From NCBI RefSeq assembly GCF_006974145.1, contig NZ_CP039456.1, forward strand, positions 2,200,001 to 2,264,000: a stretch of DNA of 64,000 nucleotides, written 5' to 3'. The position numbers and the translations under genes are program-made. How positions within the stretch are numbered: position 1 is the stretch's first letter; every line of letters starts with the position of its first letter. Of this stretch, positions 27,866 to 36,149 are shown one piece after another. Origin of the DNA: Changchengzhania lutea. Lineage in GTDB: Bacteria > Bacteroidota > Bacteroidia > Flavobacteriales > Flavobacteriaceae. The notes under the pieces are model-generated. The model was not told the DNA's origin and ran no database searches. It saw nothing but the letters and a program-made list of their open reading frames with translations.

Positions 27866-28210
27866 ATGAAACTTATTATCAAACTTTTATTAAATGCCAT
27901 CGCCGTAGTTATACTAGCTAAAGTGTTATCAGGCGTCCATGTCGATTCCTATGTAACCGCCATAATAGTGGCTATTGTGCTATCTGTATTAAATCTGTTG
28001 GTAAAGCCTGTTTTGGTGCTTTTAACCTTGCCAATTACCATTGTAACTTTGGGTTTGTTTTTACTTGTAATCAATGCATTGATCATTTTACTGGCAGATA
28101 GCTTAATAGGTGGTTTTTCGGTGAGTAGTATTTGGATAGCGCTTCTATTTAGTATTTTGCTCTCTATCCTACAATCCATTCTGCATTCGCTTATAAAAGA
28201 GGATAAATAA
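27866..28210 (+). CDS. Phage holin family (Mycobacteriophage holin 4-like) membrane protein
   Basis: 114 residues with four closely spaced membrane helices (about 5-23, 27-46, 54-78 and 90-109). The conserved VLSVLNLLVKPVLVLLTLPITIVTLGLFLLVINALIILLAD region is diagnostic of this widespread bacterial family. Despite the family name there is no phage context; it is a chromosomal membrane protein of unknown function. It follows the hydrolase by 11 bases. Confidence 0.88.
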   Translation: MKLIIKLLLNAIAVVILAKVLSGVHVDSYVTAIIVAIVLSVLNLLVKPVLVLLTLPITIVTLGLFLLVINALIILLADSLIGGFSVSSIWIALLFSILLSILQSILHSLIKEDK

Positions 28211-28326
28211 AACTTAAATTCAACCTGTGCTTCAATTAATTCTGACAACGAATAGGGTATTTACGAATTAGATGAGATCATTGAAAAGGAATAAAGGAAA
28301 TCGCATAAAATCAAGCGATTAAAAAC

Positions 28327-28365
28327 TTTGTTGGGATGCAAAAATATTATATTTTTGCATCCCAA
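28327..28365 (+). promoter_or_regulatory. Trigger factor promoter overlaid by a 35-bp perfect palindrome
   Basis: TTTG (28327-28330), a 19-base spacer and TATTTTTG (28350-28357) fit the Bacteroidota sigma consensus exactly. A perfect palindrome with 17-bp arms around one central base (TTGGGATGCAAAAATAT, 28331-28347, with 28349-28365) covers the spacer, the -7 box and the likely start site. It could be an operator for a dimeric repressor or a bidirectional hairpin. It lacks a downstream T-run, so a pure terminator is less likely. Confidence 0.7.
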
Positions 28366-28445
28366 TTTTAGTTACATAAATTATAGGTTTTTAAAAGAGA
28401 CCTTTTTTGTTAAATGCCTAAGAATAGGCTATATATCATTTAAAA

Positions 28446-29777
28446 ATGAACATTACAAGAGAAAACGTTGATGCATTAAACGCTGTAGTAAAAGTGGATA
28501 TTGCAAAAGAAGATTATAGTGACACCGTCGAGAAAATTTTAGCAGATTACCGTAAAACGGCAAATATACCCGGTTTTAGAAAAGGGCACGTGCCTATGGG
28601 CATGGTTAAAAAGCAATATGGTAAAGCGGTATTGGTTGATGAGGTCAATAAGTTATTGCAAGATGCATTAAACAAATATCTTACTGAGGAAAAGTTGGAT
28701 GTATTGGGGCAGCCGCTTCCAAAAACTCAAGATGAAATTGACTGGGAGGCTGATAGATTTACCTTTGAATTTGAATTAGGGCTTGCACCAGAATTTGATG
28801 TAAATTTAAAGAGCAAAAAAGCCATCACTCAATATACTATTGTAGCTGATGATAAAATGATAGATGAGCAAATTGAACGCATTCAAAAGCAATATGGCAA
28901 AATCATATCGCAAGAAGCTGTCGAGTCAGATAGTGAAATTACAGGGGTGTTTGCAAATGAAGAAAAGGAAATAAATAACACAGTAACGGTAACCTTAGAT
29001 AAATTTAAAGGAAAGGCAACTGCAAAACAATTTGTAGGAGCAAAGGTAGGTGATGTTATTGTTCTAAAAACAAAGGGGTTATATGAGGATGATCATGAAC
29101 TGATGCACGCCTTGAAGTTAGAGCATGATGCTATTCACGGTTTGGATATTGAAGTGTCTTTTACCATCACCGAAATTAACAAACGCGAACTGGCAGATTT
29201 AGACCAAGAGTTGTTTGATAAATTGTTTGGTAAAGATGCTGTAACGTCTGTAACAGAACTAAGAGCGAAGATTAAGGAAGATGCTGAAAAACAATTTGTA
29301 CAACAAGCAGATCAGAAACTTTTAAATGACGTGACAGAATATTTAGTGGAGAACACGAAATTTGATTTGCCAGCAGAATTTTTACAGAAATGGATGCAAC
29401 AGGCTGGTGAAAAACCACTTGACAAAGATGAAGCTAAGGAGGAGTACGAGAAATCTGAGAAAAGTTTACGTTACCAGTTAATTGAAGGGAAACTTATTGA
29501 AGAAAATGATGTGCAAGTGACCATGGATGATATAAAAAATCATGCTAGGGAAATGATAAAAGGGCAAATGGCACAGTTTGGGCAAATGGATCCTTCAGAC
29601 AAAGAGTTGGATGATATCGCTGCACGAGTATTGTCAAATCAAGATGAAGCGCGCCGTATTTCAGAACAACTTATCAGTCAAAAATTAATTGGTTTGTATA
29701 AGGAAAAAGCAAACTTAAAATTAAAGGAAATGAGCTATGAAAATTTCGTAAAGGAAGTTTATGGCGATAAAAAATAG
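28446..29777 (+). CDS. tig: Trigger factor, ribosome-associated chaperone
   Basis: 443 residues. The N-terminal ribosome-binding domain contains the signature IPGFRKGHVPMGMVKKQYG (about residues 38-57). The middle PPIase-like domain (about 150-240) is degenerate, as in other Bacteroidota, and the C-terminal helical arms (about 250-430) are present. It shields nascent chains leaving the ribosome. It is followed by a hairpin and then clpP-clpX in the classic tig-clpP-clpX order. Confidence 0.94.
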   Translation: MNITRENVDALNAVVKVDIAKEDYSDTVEKILADYRKTANIPGFRKGHVPMGMVKKQYGKAVLVDEVNKLLQDALNKYLTEEKLDVLGQPLPKTQDEIDWEADRFTFEFELGLAPEFDVNLKSKKAITQYTIVADDKMIDEQIERIQKQYGKIISQEAVESDSEITGVFANEEKEINNTVTVTLDKFKGKATAKQFVGAKVGDVIVLKTKGLYEDDHELMHALKLEHDAIHGLDIEVSFTITEINKRELADLDQELFDKLFGKDAVTSVTELRAKIKEDAEKQFVQQADQKLLNDVTEYLVENTKFDLPAEFLQKWMQQAGEKPLDKDEAKEEYEKSEKSLRYQLIEGKLIEENDVQVTMDDIKNHAREMIKGQMAQFGQMDPSDKELDDIAARVLSNQDEARRISEQLISQKLIGLYKEKANLKLKEMSYENFVKEVYGDKK

Positions 29778-29802
29778 TCACTTCTTTTAATTATTATTAT
29801 CT

Positions 29803-29837
29803 TTAGGCGCCTTAACATATCTGTTAAAAGCGCCTAA
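29803..29837 (+). terminator. Hairpin between tig and clpP
   Basis: TTAGGCGC (29803-29810) pairs with GCGCCTAA (29830-29837), and an inner TTAACA/TGTTAA stem extends it. The following TTAATTTAT is only a weak T-rich tail, so termination may be partial. Confidence 0.6.
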
Positions 29838-29945
29838 TTAATTTATAAGATTTAATGCTCAATATGATTAGAGATTCATCTTTAGAATGAATCACGAATA
29901 GTCGATTGATAATTAGGTTTTTAACTTAAATAATTATAAAAAAAT

Positions 29946-30620
29946 ATGAATTACGCAAAGGAATTTGAAAAATTTGCAATAAAAGACCAAGGGATTAGCA
30001 GTACATATTATAACCAGATTTTAAGTAGCATGTACCCAACAAATTTAACGCCCAATATTATAGAGGAGCGTCAAATGAATGCTGTAGCTATGGACGTATT
30101 TTCTCGTTTAATGATGGACCGTATCATTTTTATGGGAACCGGAATTAACGACCAAGTGGCAAATATTATTCAGGCGCAATTATTGTTCTTAGAAAGCACA
30201 GATGCCTCTAAAGACATTCAAATTTACATCAATTCACCTGGAGGTAGTGTATATGCCGGTTTAGGGATTTACGATACCATGCAGTTTATTAAACCAGATG
30301 TGGCTACTATTTGTACAGGTATGGCAGCTTCTATGGGCGCCGTGTTGTTGTGTGCGGGTACTAAAGGAAAAAGAAGCGGTCTAACACATTCTCGTGTAAT
30401 GATCCATCAACCCTTAGGCGGTGCGCAAGGGCAAGCGAGCGATATAGAAATTACAGCGCGTGAGATTTTAACTTTGAAAGAAGAATTATATAAAATTATA
30501 AGTAAGCATTCGGGTCAAGATTACGACAAAGTGTATGAGGACAGTGATAGAGATTACTGGATGAAAGCGGACAAAGCCAAGGAATATGGCATGATTGACG
30601 AAATTTTAACACGAAGTTAA
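29946..30620 (+). CDS. clpP: ATP-dependent Clp protease proteolytic subunit
   Basis: 224 residues. The catalytic serine is S129 in CTGMAASMGAVLL and the histidine is H154 in VMIHQPLGG. The INSPGGSVYAGLGIYDTM oxyanion region precedes them. ClpP forms the 14-mer barrel that degrades proteins fed by ClpX. An N-terminal extension of about 20 residues before the conserved core resembles a propeptide. It is 75 bases upstream of clpX. Confidence 0.96.
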   Translation: MNYAKEFEKFAIKDQGISSTYYNQILSSMYPTNLTPNIIEERQMNAVAMDVFSRLMMDRIIFMGTGINDQVANIIQAQLLFLESTDASKDIQIYINSPGGSVYAGLGIYDTMQFIKPDVATICTGMAASMGAVLLCAGTKGKRSGLTHSRVMIHQPLGGAQGQASDIEITAREILTLKEELYKIISKHSGQDYDKVYEDSDRDYWMKADKAKEYGMIDEILTRS

Positions 30621-30695
30621 GATAATAATTTGTAATTTTAAAAAATTGTTTTAGAGGGATTTAGAATAAATTACTTCATAAAAAGATAACGATTA

Positions 30696-31928
30696 ATGGC
30701 AAAAGAAGAATTGGAGTGTTCGTTTTGTGGTAGAAAAAAACCAGAGACTAACCTATTAATAGCAGGATTAGATGCGCATATATGTGATAGGTGTATAGAG
30801 CAAGCGCACGGTATTGTTATTGAAGAATCTAAGCAGAGTGATAGTAATGATTTATCGGCGGAATTAAAACTTCGCAAACCCCAACAGATCAAAAAATTTC
30901 TTGACGAGTATATTATTGGTCAAGATATGACTAAAAAAGTCATGTCTGTAGCCGTATATAATCACTACAAGCGTTTGTTACAGCCAGTTACCAAGGACGA
31001 TATTGAAATTCAAAAGAGTAATATCATTATGGTGGGTCAAACAGGTACCGGTAAAACCTTGATGGCAAAAACCATCGCTAAAATGCTTAACGTCCCATTG
31101 GCTATTGTTGATGCGACGGTTTTAACAGAAGCGGGCTATGTAGGTGAAGATGTAGAAAGTATTTTAACACGCTTATTACAGGCGGCAGATTATAGCTTAG
31201 AGAAAGCTGAAAAGGGGATTGTTTTTATTGATGAAATTGATAAGATTGCCCGTAAAAGTGATAATCCTTCTATAACTAGAGATGTCTCTGGTGAAGGTGT
31301 GCAACAAGCGCTATTAAAGCTTTTAGAAGGTACGGTTGTTAATGTGCCACCTAAGGGCGGACGTAAACATCCAGATCAGAAATTTATTGAAGTCAATACC
31401 GAAAACATTTTGTTCATCGCAGGTGGTGCTTTTGATGGGATCGATCGGGTGATCTCAAAACGATTGAATATGCAGGCCGTAGGTTATAGCGCATCGATGT
31501 CTGATGACGTGGTTGATCAAGATAATTTACTTCAGTACATCATTCCTAAGGATTTAAAGGATTTCGGATTGATTCCAGAAATTATTGGGAGACTTCCAGT
31601 GTTAACCTATATGGACCCTTTGGATGCCGATACCTTAAGAGCCATTCTTACCGAACCAAAAAATGCCATTATTAAACAATATAAGAAATTGTTTTCAATG
31701 GATAATATTGAATTTACCATTACAGACGGTGCACTCGATTTCATAGTAGGCAAAGCCATTGAGTATAAATTAGGTGCGAGAGGTTTACGTGCCCTATGTG
31801 AGGAGATTTTAACAGATGCTATGTTCGACCTTCCTAGTGGTGATGAAAAGAAATTGAACGTGACTAAAATGTATGCTGAAGAAAAACTAACAAAAACAAC
31901 GATTAAGAAGTTGAAGGCTGTTTCTTAA
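30696..31928 (+). CDS. clpX: ATP-dependent Clp protease ATPase subunit
   Basis: 410 residues. The N-terminal zinc domain has Cys8, Cys11, Cys30 and Cys33. Walker A is GQTGTGKT (114-121), Walker B is IVFIDEIDK, and sensor and pore motifs include [16 protein letters not shown] and GYVGEDVES. It unfolds substrates and threads them into ClpP. A strong terminator follows at 31953. Confidence 0.97.
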   Translation: MAKEELECSFCGRKKPETNLLIAGLDAHICDRCIEQAHGIVIEESKQSDSNDLSAELKLRKPQQIKKFLDEYIIGQDMTKKVMSVAVYNHYKRLLQPVTKDDIEIQKSNIIMVGQTGTGKTLMAKTIAKMLNVPLAIVDATVLTEAGYVGEDVESILTRLLQAADYSLEKAEKGIVFIDEIDKIARKSDNPSITRDVSGEGVQQALLKLLEGTVVNVPPKGGRKHPDQKFIEVNTENILFIAGGAFDGIDRVISKRLNMQAVGYSASMSDDVVDQDNLLQYIIPKDLKDFGLIPEIIGRLPVLTYMDPLDADTLRAILTEPKNAIIKQYKKLFSMDNIEFTITDGALDFIVGKAIEYKLGARGLRALCEEILTDAMFDLPSGDEKKLNVTKMYAEEKLTKTTIKKLKAVS

Positions 31929-31952
31929 AACAGAACTCAAGATGTTTACATA

Positions 31953-31982
31953 AAAAAACCACGCTAACTCGCGTGGTTTTTT
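31953..31982 (+). terminator. Terminator after clpX
   Basis: A 12-bp stem, AAAAAACCACGC (31953-31964) with its complement (31971-31982), six-base loop TAACTC, ending in a T-run. Confidence 0.9.
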
Positions 31983-32151
31983 ATTTATGGATTAATTTAA
32001 TTAATAAAGGACATTATGGATGAGAATTGTTATTCTCTGTGTTAAAAGTATACCTAATTAATCAACTCACAAAGCGTTTATTTCTATTTTAGACCACTCG
32101 GTTGAAATACTCGTTTAAAAACTTTTATCAACGTATTTGGTCGATATTAAA

Positions 32152-32358
32152 TCAATCTTCTATAACAAACTCCACACGTCTATTAGCTTGTAAATCGTCA
32201 TCAGAACAGGTCGTCTTGCAATCTGCTAAGACTTTGATTCACCATGGCCTGTGTTTTTGAACCTGTCCTTAGCAGCCATTGTTAATTAAATAGTGTACGG
32301 CAGACGCAGCACGTTTTTGAGATAGTGCTAAGTTAGAGATGCTATACCCGCATCTCAT
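32152..32358 (-). pseudogene. Remnant of an OmpA-family C-terminal domain
   Basis: Read on the minus strand, three frames give consecutive pieces of a peptidoglycan-binding OmpA domain: NLALSQKRAASAVHYLINNG, then AKDRFKNTGHGESK, then LADCKTTCSDDDLQANRRVEF ending at a TGA (32152-32154). Frameshifts and in-frame stops at about 32270 and 32230 break it. The N-terminal part of the gene is missing. It sits in a 508-base gap between clpX and the GH3-like gene; the rest (31983-32151 and 32359-32490) shows no gene. Confidence 0.75.
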
Positions 32359-32490
32359 TTAAAAGCGGGTTAGGATTAATTATGAGATAAATATAGAAGG
32401 TGTCTAGAGTGTTGAAAAATTTCTTCAATAGTCGTTAAATTCGTCAAGTCTTTGTTTTCGTGTTGTTTAAGAGGTGTCGCTTTACTTAGA

Positions 32491-34005
32491 CTAGGAGTTA
32501 AGTTTTAGTAGTGATTCTAAGTAACTGCGGGAGTTAGACAGCCTTGGTACTTTATGCTGCCCACCTAATTTATTGTTAGATTTAAGCCAATCGTAAAATA
32601 AATGTTGGCGAGCCACATGAATTTTTGGTTTGTTAAGCGTCATATTATTATAGCGTTTAGCCTCATAATCAGAATTGAGAGATTTTAAAGCATTGTCGAA
32701 TAATTCATTAAAATAATTTAAATCCTGAGGAGGGGTTTTAAATTCTATCAACCATTCATGAGCCCCTTTTTCTTTGTCCTTCATATAAATAGGTGCGGCA
32801 GTATAATCTACAATTTCTGAATTGGTGCGATGACATACTTTTTTCAAAGCATCTTCGGCATTTTCAATGATGAGTTCCTCGCCAAACACATTGATATGGG
32901 ATTTGGTTCTACCAGAAACTTTAACTCTATAAGGGCTTATCGATGTAAACCTGACGGTATCGCCAACCTTATAACGCCATAGGCCGCTATTTGTGGTAAT
33001 AATAATGGCATAGTTTTCATGAAGTTCCACAGCACTTAGCGGGATGGCTTTTTCCTCTGGCGTATCGTAAACTTTCATAGGGATAAACTCATAGAAAATG
33101 CCGTAGTCCAGCATCAGTAATAATTCATCTGAATCATTTTGATCTTGAATCGCAAAAAAACCTTCCGAAGCATTAAAAATTTCATAGTACTTAAAATCTT
33201 TTGCTGGGAGGATTTTTTTGTATTGATCCACATAAGGCGTAAAGCTGACACCGCCATGAAAATAGACTTCTAAATTAGGCCAGACATCATGTAAACTAGT
33301 TTTACCCGTAGTTTCCAATACATTATTAAGGAGTACGAGCATCCATGAGGGGACACCCGTAAGGCTGGTGACATTTTCATTGATGGTTTCGTCAACAATG
33401 GCCTGCATTTTAAATTCCCAATCGCTCATTAAGGACACCTTGTTACTGGGCGTGCTACTAAACTCGGCCCAAAAGGGCATATTATCGATTAGAATAGCAG
33501 ATAAATCACCAAATACGGTACCATTCTCCTTGTAGAGTTCTTTACTACCTCCTAAACGTAAACTTTTACCATTAAATAACTGAGATTCTGGATTATTATT
33601 GAGGTACATACATAACAAATCTTTTCCAGCAGCGTAATGACAGTCTTCAAGTGATTCTGCACTCACGGGAATAAATTTACTCTTTGATCTGGTGGTACCA
33701 CTGGATTTTGCAAACCACTTAATGGGTGTGGGCCAAAAAATATTATTTTCACCTTTACGGGAGCGTTCAATCATGTCCTGATGCTCTTCGTAGTTTCTAA
33801 TGGGGATACGTTCCGAAAATGTTTTGTATGTTTTTATCGAAGCAAAGTCATACTGCTTGCCAACCTGAGTGTCCTTAGCAAAATCTATTAAGCTGAAAAG
33901 CAGTTCGTTCTGCACTTCATTGGGGTATTTTAAAAACAATTCAATTTGGTGAAATCGCTTTTTTAAAAACCAAGAAGCAATAGAATTTACTAAGGGAATT
34001 GGCAT
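32491..34005 (-). CDS. GH3 auxin-responsive promoter family protein
   Basis: 504 residues, similar in layout to plant GH3 acyl-acid-amido synthetases. The ATP-binding SSGTTRSKSKFIPVS motif (about 107-121), the EIFNASEGFFAIQ motif (about 280) and the YRVKVSGRTKSHINVFGEELI motif (about 365-385) are visible. These belong to the acyl-adenylate-forming superfamily and would adenylate a carboxylate and couple it to an amine. The bacterial substrate is unknown. It is divergent from the DUF2797 gene with a 42-base gap. Confidence 0.9.
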   Translation of the reverse strand: MPIPLVNSIASWFLKKRFHQIELFLKYPNEVQNELLFSLIDFAKDTQVGKQYDFASIKTYKTFSERIPIRNYEEHQDMIERSRKGENNIFWPTPIKWFAKSSGTTRSKSKFIPVSAESLEDCHYAAGKDLLCMYLNNNPESQLFNGKSLRLGGSKELYKENGTVFGDLSAILIDNMPFWAEFSSTPSNKVSLMSDWEFKMQAIVDETINENVTSLTGVPSWMLVLLNNVLETTGKTSLHDVWPNLEVYFHGGVSFTPYVDQYKKILPAKDFKYYEIFNASEGFFAIQDQNDSDELLLMLDYGIFYEFIPMKVYDTPEEKAIPLSAVELHENYAIIITTNSGLWRYKVGDTVRFTSISPYRVKVSGRTKSHINVFGEELIIENAEDALKKVCHRTNSEIVDYTAAPIYMKDKEKGAHEWLIEFKTPPQDLNYFNELFDNALKSLNSDYEAKRYNNMTLNKPKIHVARQHLFYDWLKSNNKLGGQHKVPRLSNSRSYLESLLKLNS

Positions 34006-34047
34006 ATTTATTTTATATTTAAGAGCTTAAAAATAATACTTTTTTTT

Positions 34048-34842
34048 ATGACCTACCATGGTGTTTTAACAAAAATGCAAACCGAGTTTTCGCAGCCCAT
34101 TCAATACTATTTAGTATTTGAAAATGATTTTCTGAATATGAATCAGTTACTGGATAAAACGGTCAGTATTCGGTTTGTTAAATTTCAATGTTTAAACTGC
34201 GGATTGGACAAACCTATTTACAGACAAGGGTTTTGCAAAAGTTGTTTTTTTGAAATCCCTCAGGCTGCCGATTGGATCATGCGACCTGAATTAAGCACGG
34301 CACATCTAGACAAAGAGGATCGTGATCTGGACTATGAAAAGAAAGTGCAATTGCAACCGCATATCGTGTATTTAGCAAATTCCAGCAATGTGAAAGTGGG
34401 CGTGACCAGAAAAAGCCAAATCCCAACACGTTGGATTGACCAAGGGGCACATGAGGCTATTGAAATTGTTGAAGTGCCAAATCGGTATTTAGCGGGTATT
34501 ACTGAATTGGCTCTAAAGGATCATGTTGCCGATAAAACCAATTGGCGTACCATGCTTAAAAATGATATTGCTGACGAAGATTTGGTAGTATGGCGCGAGC
34601 GTTTAATGCCCTATATCCCTGATGAGGCTAAAGTCTACTTTATTGCGAACAATTCAGAAACGCATCTAGAATTCCCCGTGCATAAGTATCCAGAAAAACC
34701 CAAAAGTCTGAACCTGAAAAAGGAGTTGAACTACACTGGAAAACTGACAGGTATTAAAGGACAGTATCTTATTTTTGAAGACAATACGGTTTTTAATATT
34801 CGCGCCAACGAAGGTTTGGTCGTCGATATTTCCATAACATAA
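34048..34842 (+). CDS. DUF2797 domain-containing protein
   Basis: 264 residues. A zinc-ribbon-like stretch (CLNCGLDKPIYRQGFCKSCFFE, about residues 49-70) follows an N-terminal beta region. The conserved block HIVYLANSSNVKVGVTRKSQIPTRWIDQGA (about 109-138) resembles a GIY-YIG-like nuclease core. Catalysis is not demonstrated and the function is unknown. It ends just before a strong terminator. Confidence 0.85.
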   Translation: MTYHGVLTKMQTEFSQPIQYYLVFENDFLNMNQLLDKTVSIRFVKFQCLNCGLDKPIYRQGFCKSCFFEIPQAADWIMRPELSTAHLDKEDRDLDYEKKVQLQPHIVYLANSSNVKVGVTRKSQIPTRWIDQGAHEAIEIVEVPNRYLAGITELALKDHVADKTNWRTMLKNDIADEDLVVWRERLMPYIPDEAKVYFIANNSETHLEFPVHKYPEKPKSLNLKKELNYTGKLTGIKGQYLIFEDNTVFNIRANEGLVVDISIT

Positions 34843-34844
34843 AA

Positions 34845-34878
34845 AAATCCCAATCTATAACCATATAGATTGGGATTT
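34845..34878 (+). terminator. Terminator after the DUF2797 gene
   Basis: A 15-bp perfect stem (AAATCCCAATCTATA 34845-34859 with 34864-34878) and a four-base loop. An A-run precedes it and a short T-rich stretch follows, so it may work in both directions. Confidence 0.8.
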
Positions 34879-34883
34879 ATTCT

Positions 34884-34933
34884 GAAGTGGTTTAAACTTT
34901 TTTCAATTGGCTGCAAAATGTTTAAACCACTTC
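34884..34933. repeat. Short copy of a GTTTAAAC-ended inverted-repeat element
   Basis: A 50-bp unit with perfect 14-bp inverted ends (GAAGTGGTTTAAAC 34884-34897 with 34920-34933) and the inner sequence GGCTGCAAAATG. A longer relative at 43601-43759 shares the ends and GGCTGCAAAATGTT on its opposite strand, so this looks like an internally deleted copy. TCT flanks both sides. It lies between the DUF2797 terminator and rpsU. Confidence 0.7.
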
Positions 34934-34950
34934 TCTAATTTGAGTTCAAT

Positions 34951-35145
34951 TTAAATATCTTCTTGATCTCTTATATTTTGAATATATTCAGCTTTCTGAA
35001 TTTCTCTACGTCTTTTTATAGACGGCTTTGTGAAAAATTGAGATTCTCTTATGTTTTGCATAATTTTTACGTTACGGTGTTTACGTTTGTAACGTTTTAA
35101 AGCACGGTCTATATTTTCGCCGTCTTTTATAATAATTTTAATCAT
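34951..35145 (-). CDS. rpsU: 30S ribosomal protein S21
   Basis: 64 residues, the size of bS21. It begins MIKIIIKDGENIDRALKRYKRK and has the basic tail SIKRRREIQKAEYIQ. It binds the small-subunit platform near the anti-Shine-Dalgarno region. In Bacteroidota it contributes to sequestering the 16S 3' end, in line with the lack of SD sites in this window. It is followed upstream by the primary sigma gene on the same strand with a 31-base gap. Confidence 0.95.
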   Translation of the reverse strand: MIKIIIKDGENIDRALKRYKRKHRNVKIMQNIRESQFFTKPSIKRRREIQKAEYIQNIRDQEDI

Positions 35146-35176
35146 AGTTCTTTTTTATAGTGTCAAATATTTAGGA

Positions 35177-36040
35177 CTATCCTAAATAAGTTTGTAATAC
35201 TTTACTTTTTGAGGTATGACGTAAGCGCCGTAATGCTTTTTCTTTAATTTGTCTTACACGCTCTCTAGTCAAATCGAAATTTTCACTAATCGCTTCCAGG
35301 CTCATCGGGCGTTTTCTATTTATGCCGTAATACCACTTTAATACATCCGCTTCCTTTTCAGATAAGGTGTCTAATGCTCTGTTAACTTCTACGTTTAACG
35401 ATTCTTGCATAAGGTCTTTATCTGGACGGGGCGATTCACTAGACTTTACAACATCATATAAATTAGACGTTTCTCCTTCTTTAAAAGGTGCGTCCATGGA
35501 CACGTGTCGTCCCGAAATGCGCATAGATTGCTTAACTTCCTTTAAACTAAGGTCTAAATTGTTAGCAATTTCCTGTGCACTTGGTGGTCTTTCATGCGTC
35601 TGCTCTAAGAACGAATAGGCCTTATTAATTTTATTAATAGAACCAATTTTGTTCAAAGGTAATCTAACTATTCGAGATTGTTCAGCAAGTGCCTGTAAAA
35701 TTGCTTGTCTAATCCACCAAACAGCATAGGATATAAATTTAAATCCTCTGGTTTCATCAAAGCGTTTCGCAGCTTTTACTAAGCCAGCGTTGCCTTCGTT
35801 AATTAAATCTGGCAGTTTTAAGCCTTGGTTTTGATATTGTTTTGCTACAGAAACTACGAAACGTAAATTGGAGGTGGTAAGTTTATCTAAAGCTTGTTGG
35901 TCTCCTTCTCTTATCCGTTGTGCCAATTCGACTTCTTCGCTGGCCGTTATTAAGGGTATTCTACTTATGTCTTGGAGGTATTTGTCTAATGATTTGGATT
36001 CTCTATTGGTAACTTGTTTCGTAATTTTTAATTGGCGCAT
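35177..36040 (-). CDS. rpoD: Primary RNA polymerase sigma factor (RpoD/SigA type)
   Basis: 287 residues with regions 1.2 to 4.2 but no region 1.1, the short form typical of Bacteroidota. Region 2 shows the [36 protein letters not shown] sequence, region 3 the [20 protein letters not shown] sequence, and region 4.2 the [18 protein letters not shown] helix-turn-helix. It directs transcription from TTTG/TAnnTTTG promoters like those found in this window. It is upstream of rpsU in the same direction, probably co-transcribed. Confidence 0.95.
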   Translation of the reverse strand: MRQLKITKQVTNRESKSLDKYLQDISRIPLITASEEVELAQRIREGDQQALDKLTTSNLRFVVSVAKQYQNQGLKLPDLINEGNAGLVKAAKRFDETRGFKFISYAVWWIRQAILQALAEQSRIVRLPLNKIGSINKINKAYSFLEQTHERPPSAQEIANNLDLSLKEVKQSMRISGRHVSMDAPFKEGETSNLYDVVKSSESPRPDKDLMQESLNVEVNRALDTLSEKEADVLKWYYGINRKRPMSLEAISENFDLTRERVRQIKEKALRRLRHTSKSKVLQTYLG

Positions 36041-36149
36041 GTAGTATATTTAAGATTTATTGTTGAACATCCATAACTTAACGTTTTTATTGCAAAAACC
36101 TAATAAATTAGTTATTATTTTTACCAAACACGAAAAAAAGAACAATTAT

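Noticed and set aside
27866-28210. Holin-like gene as sign of a prophage
   Set aside because: It lies among housekeeping genes with no phage genes around; the family is widespread in bacterial chromosomes.
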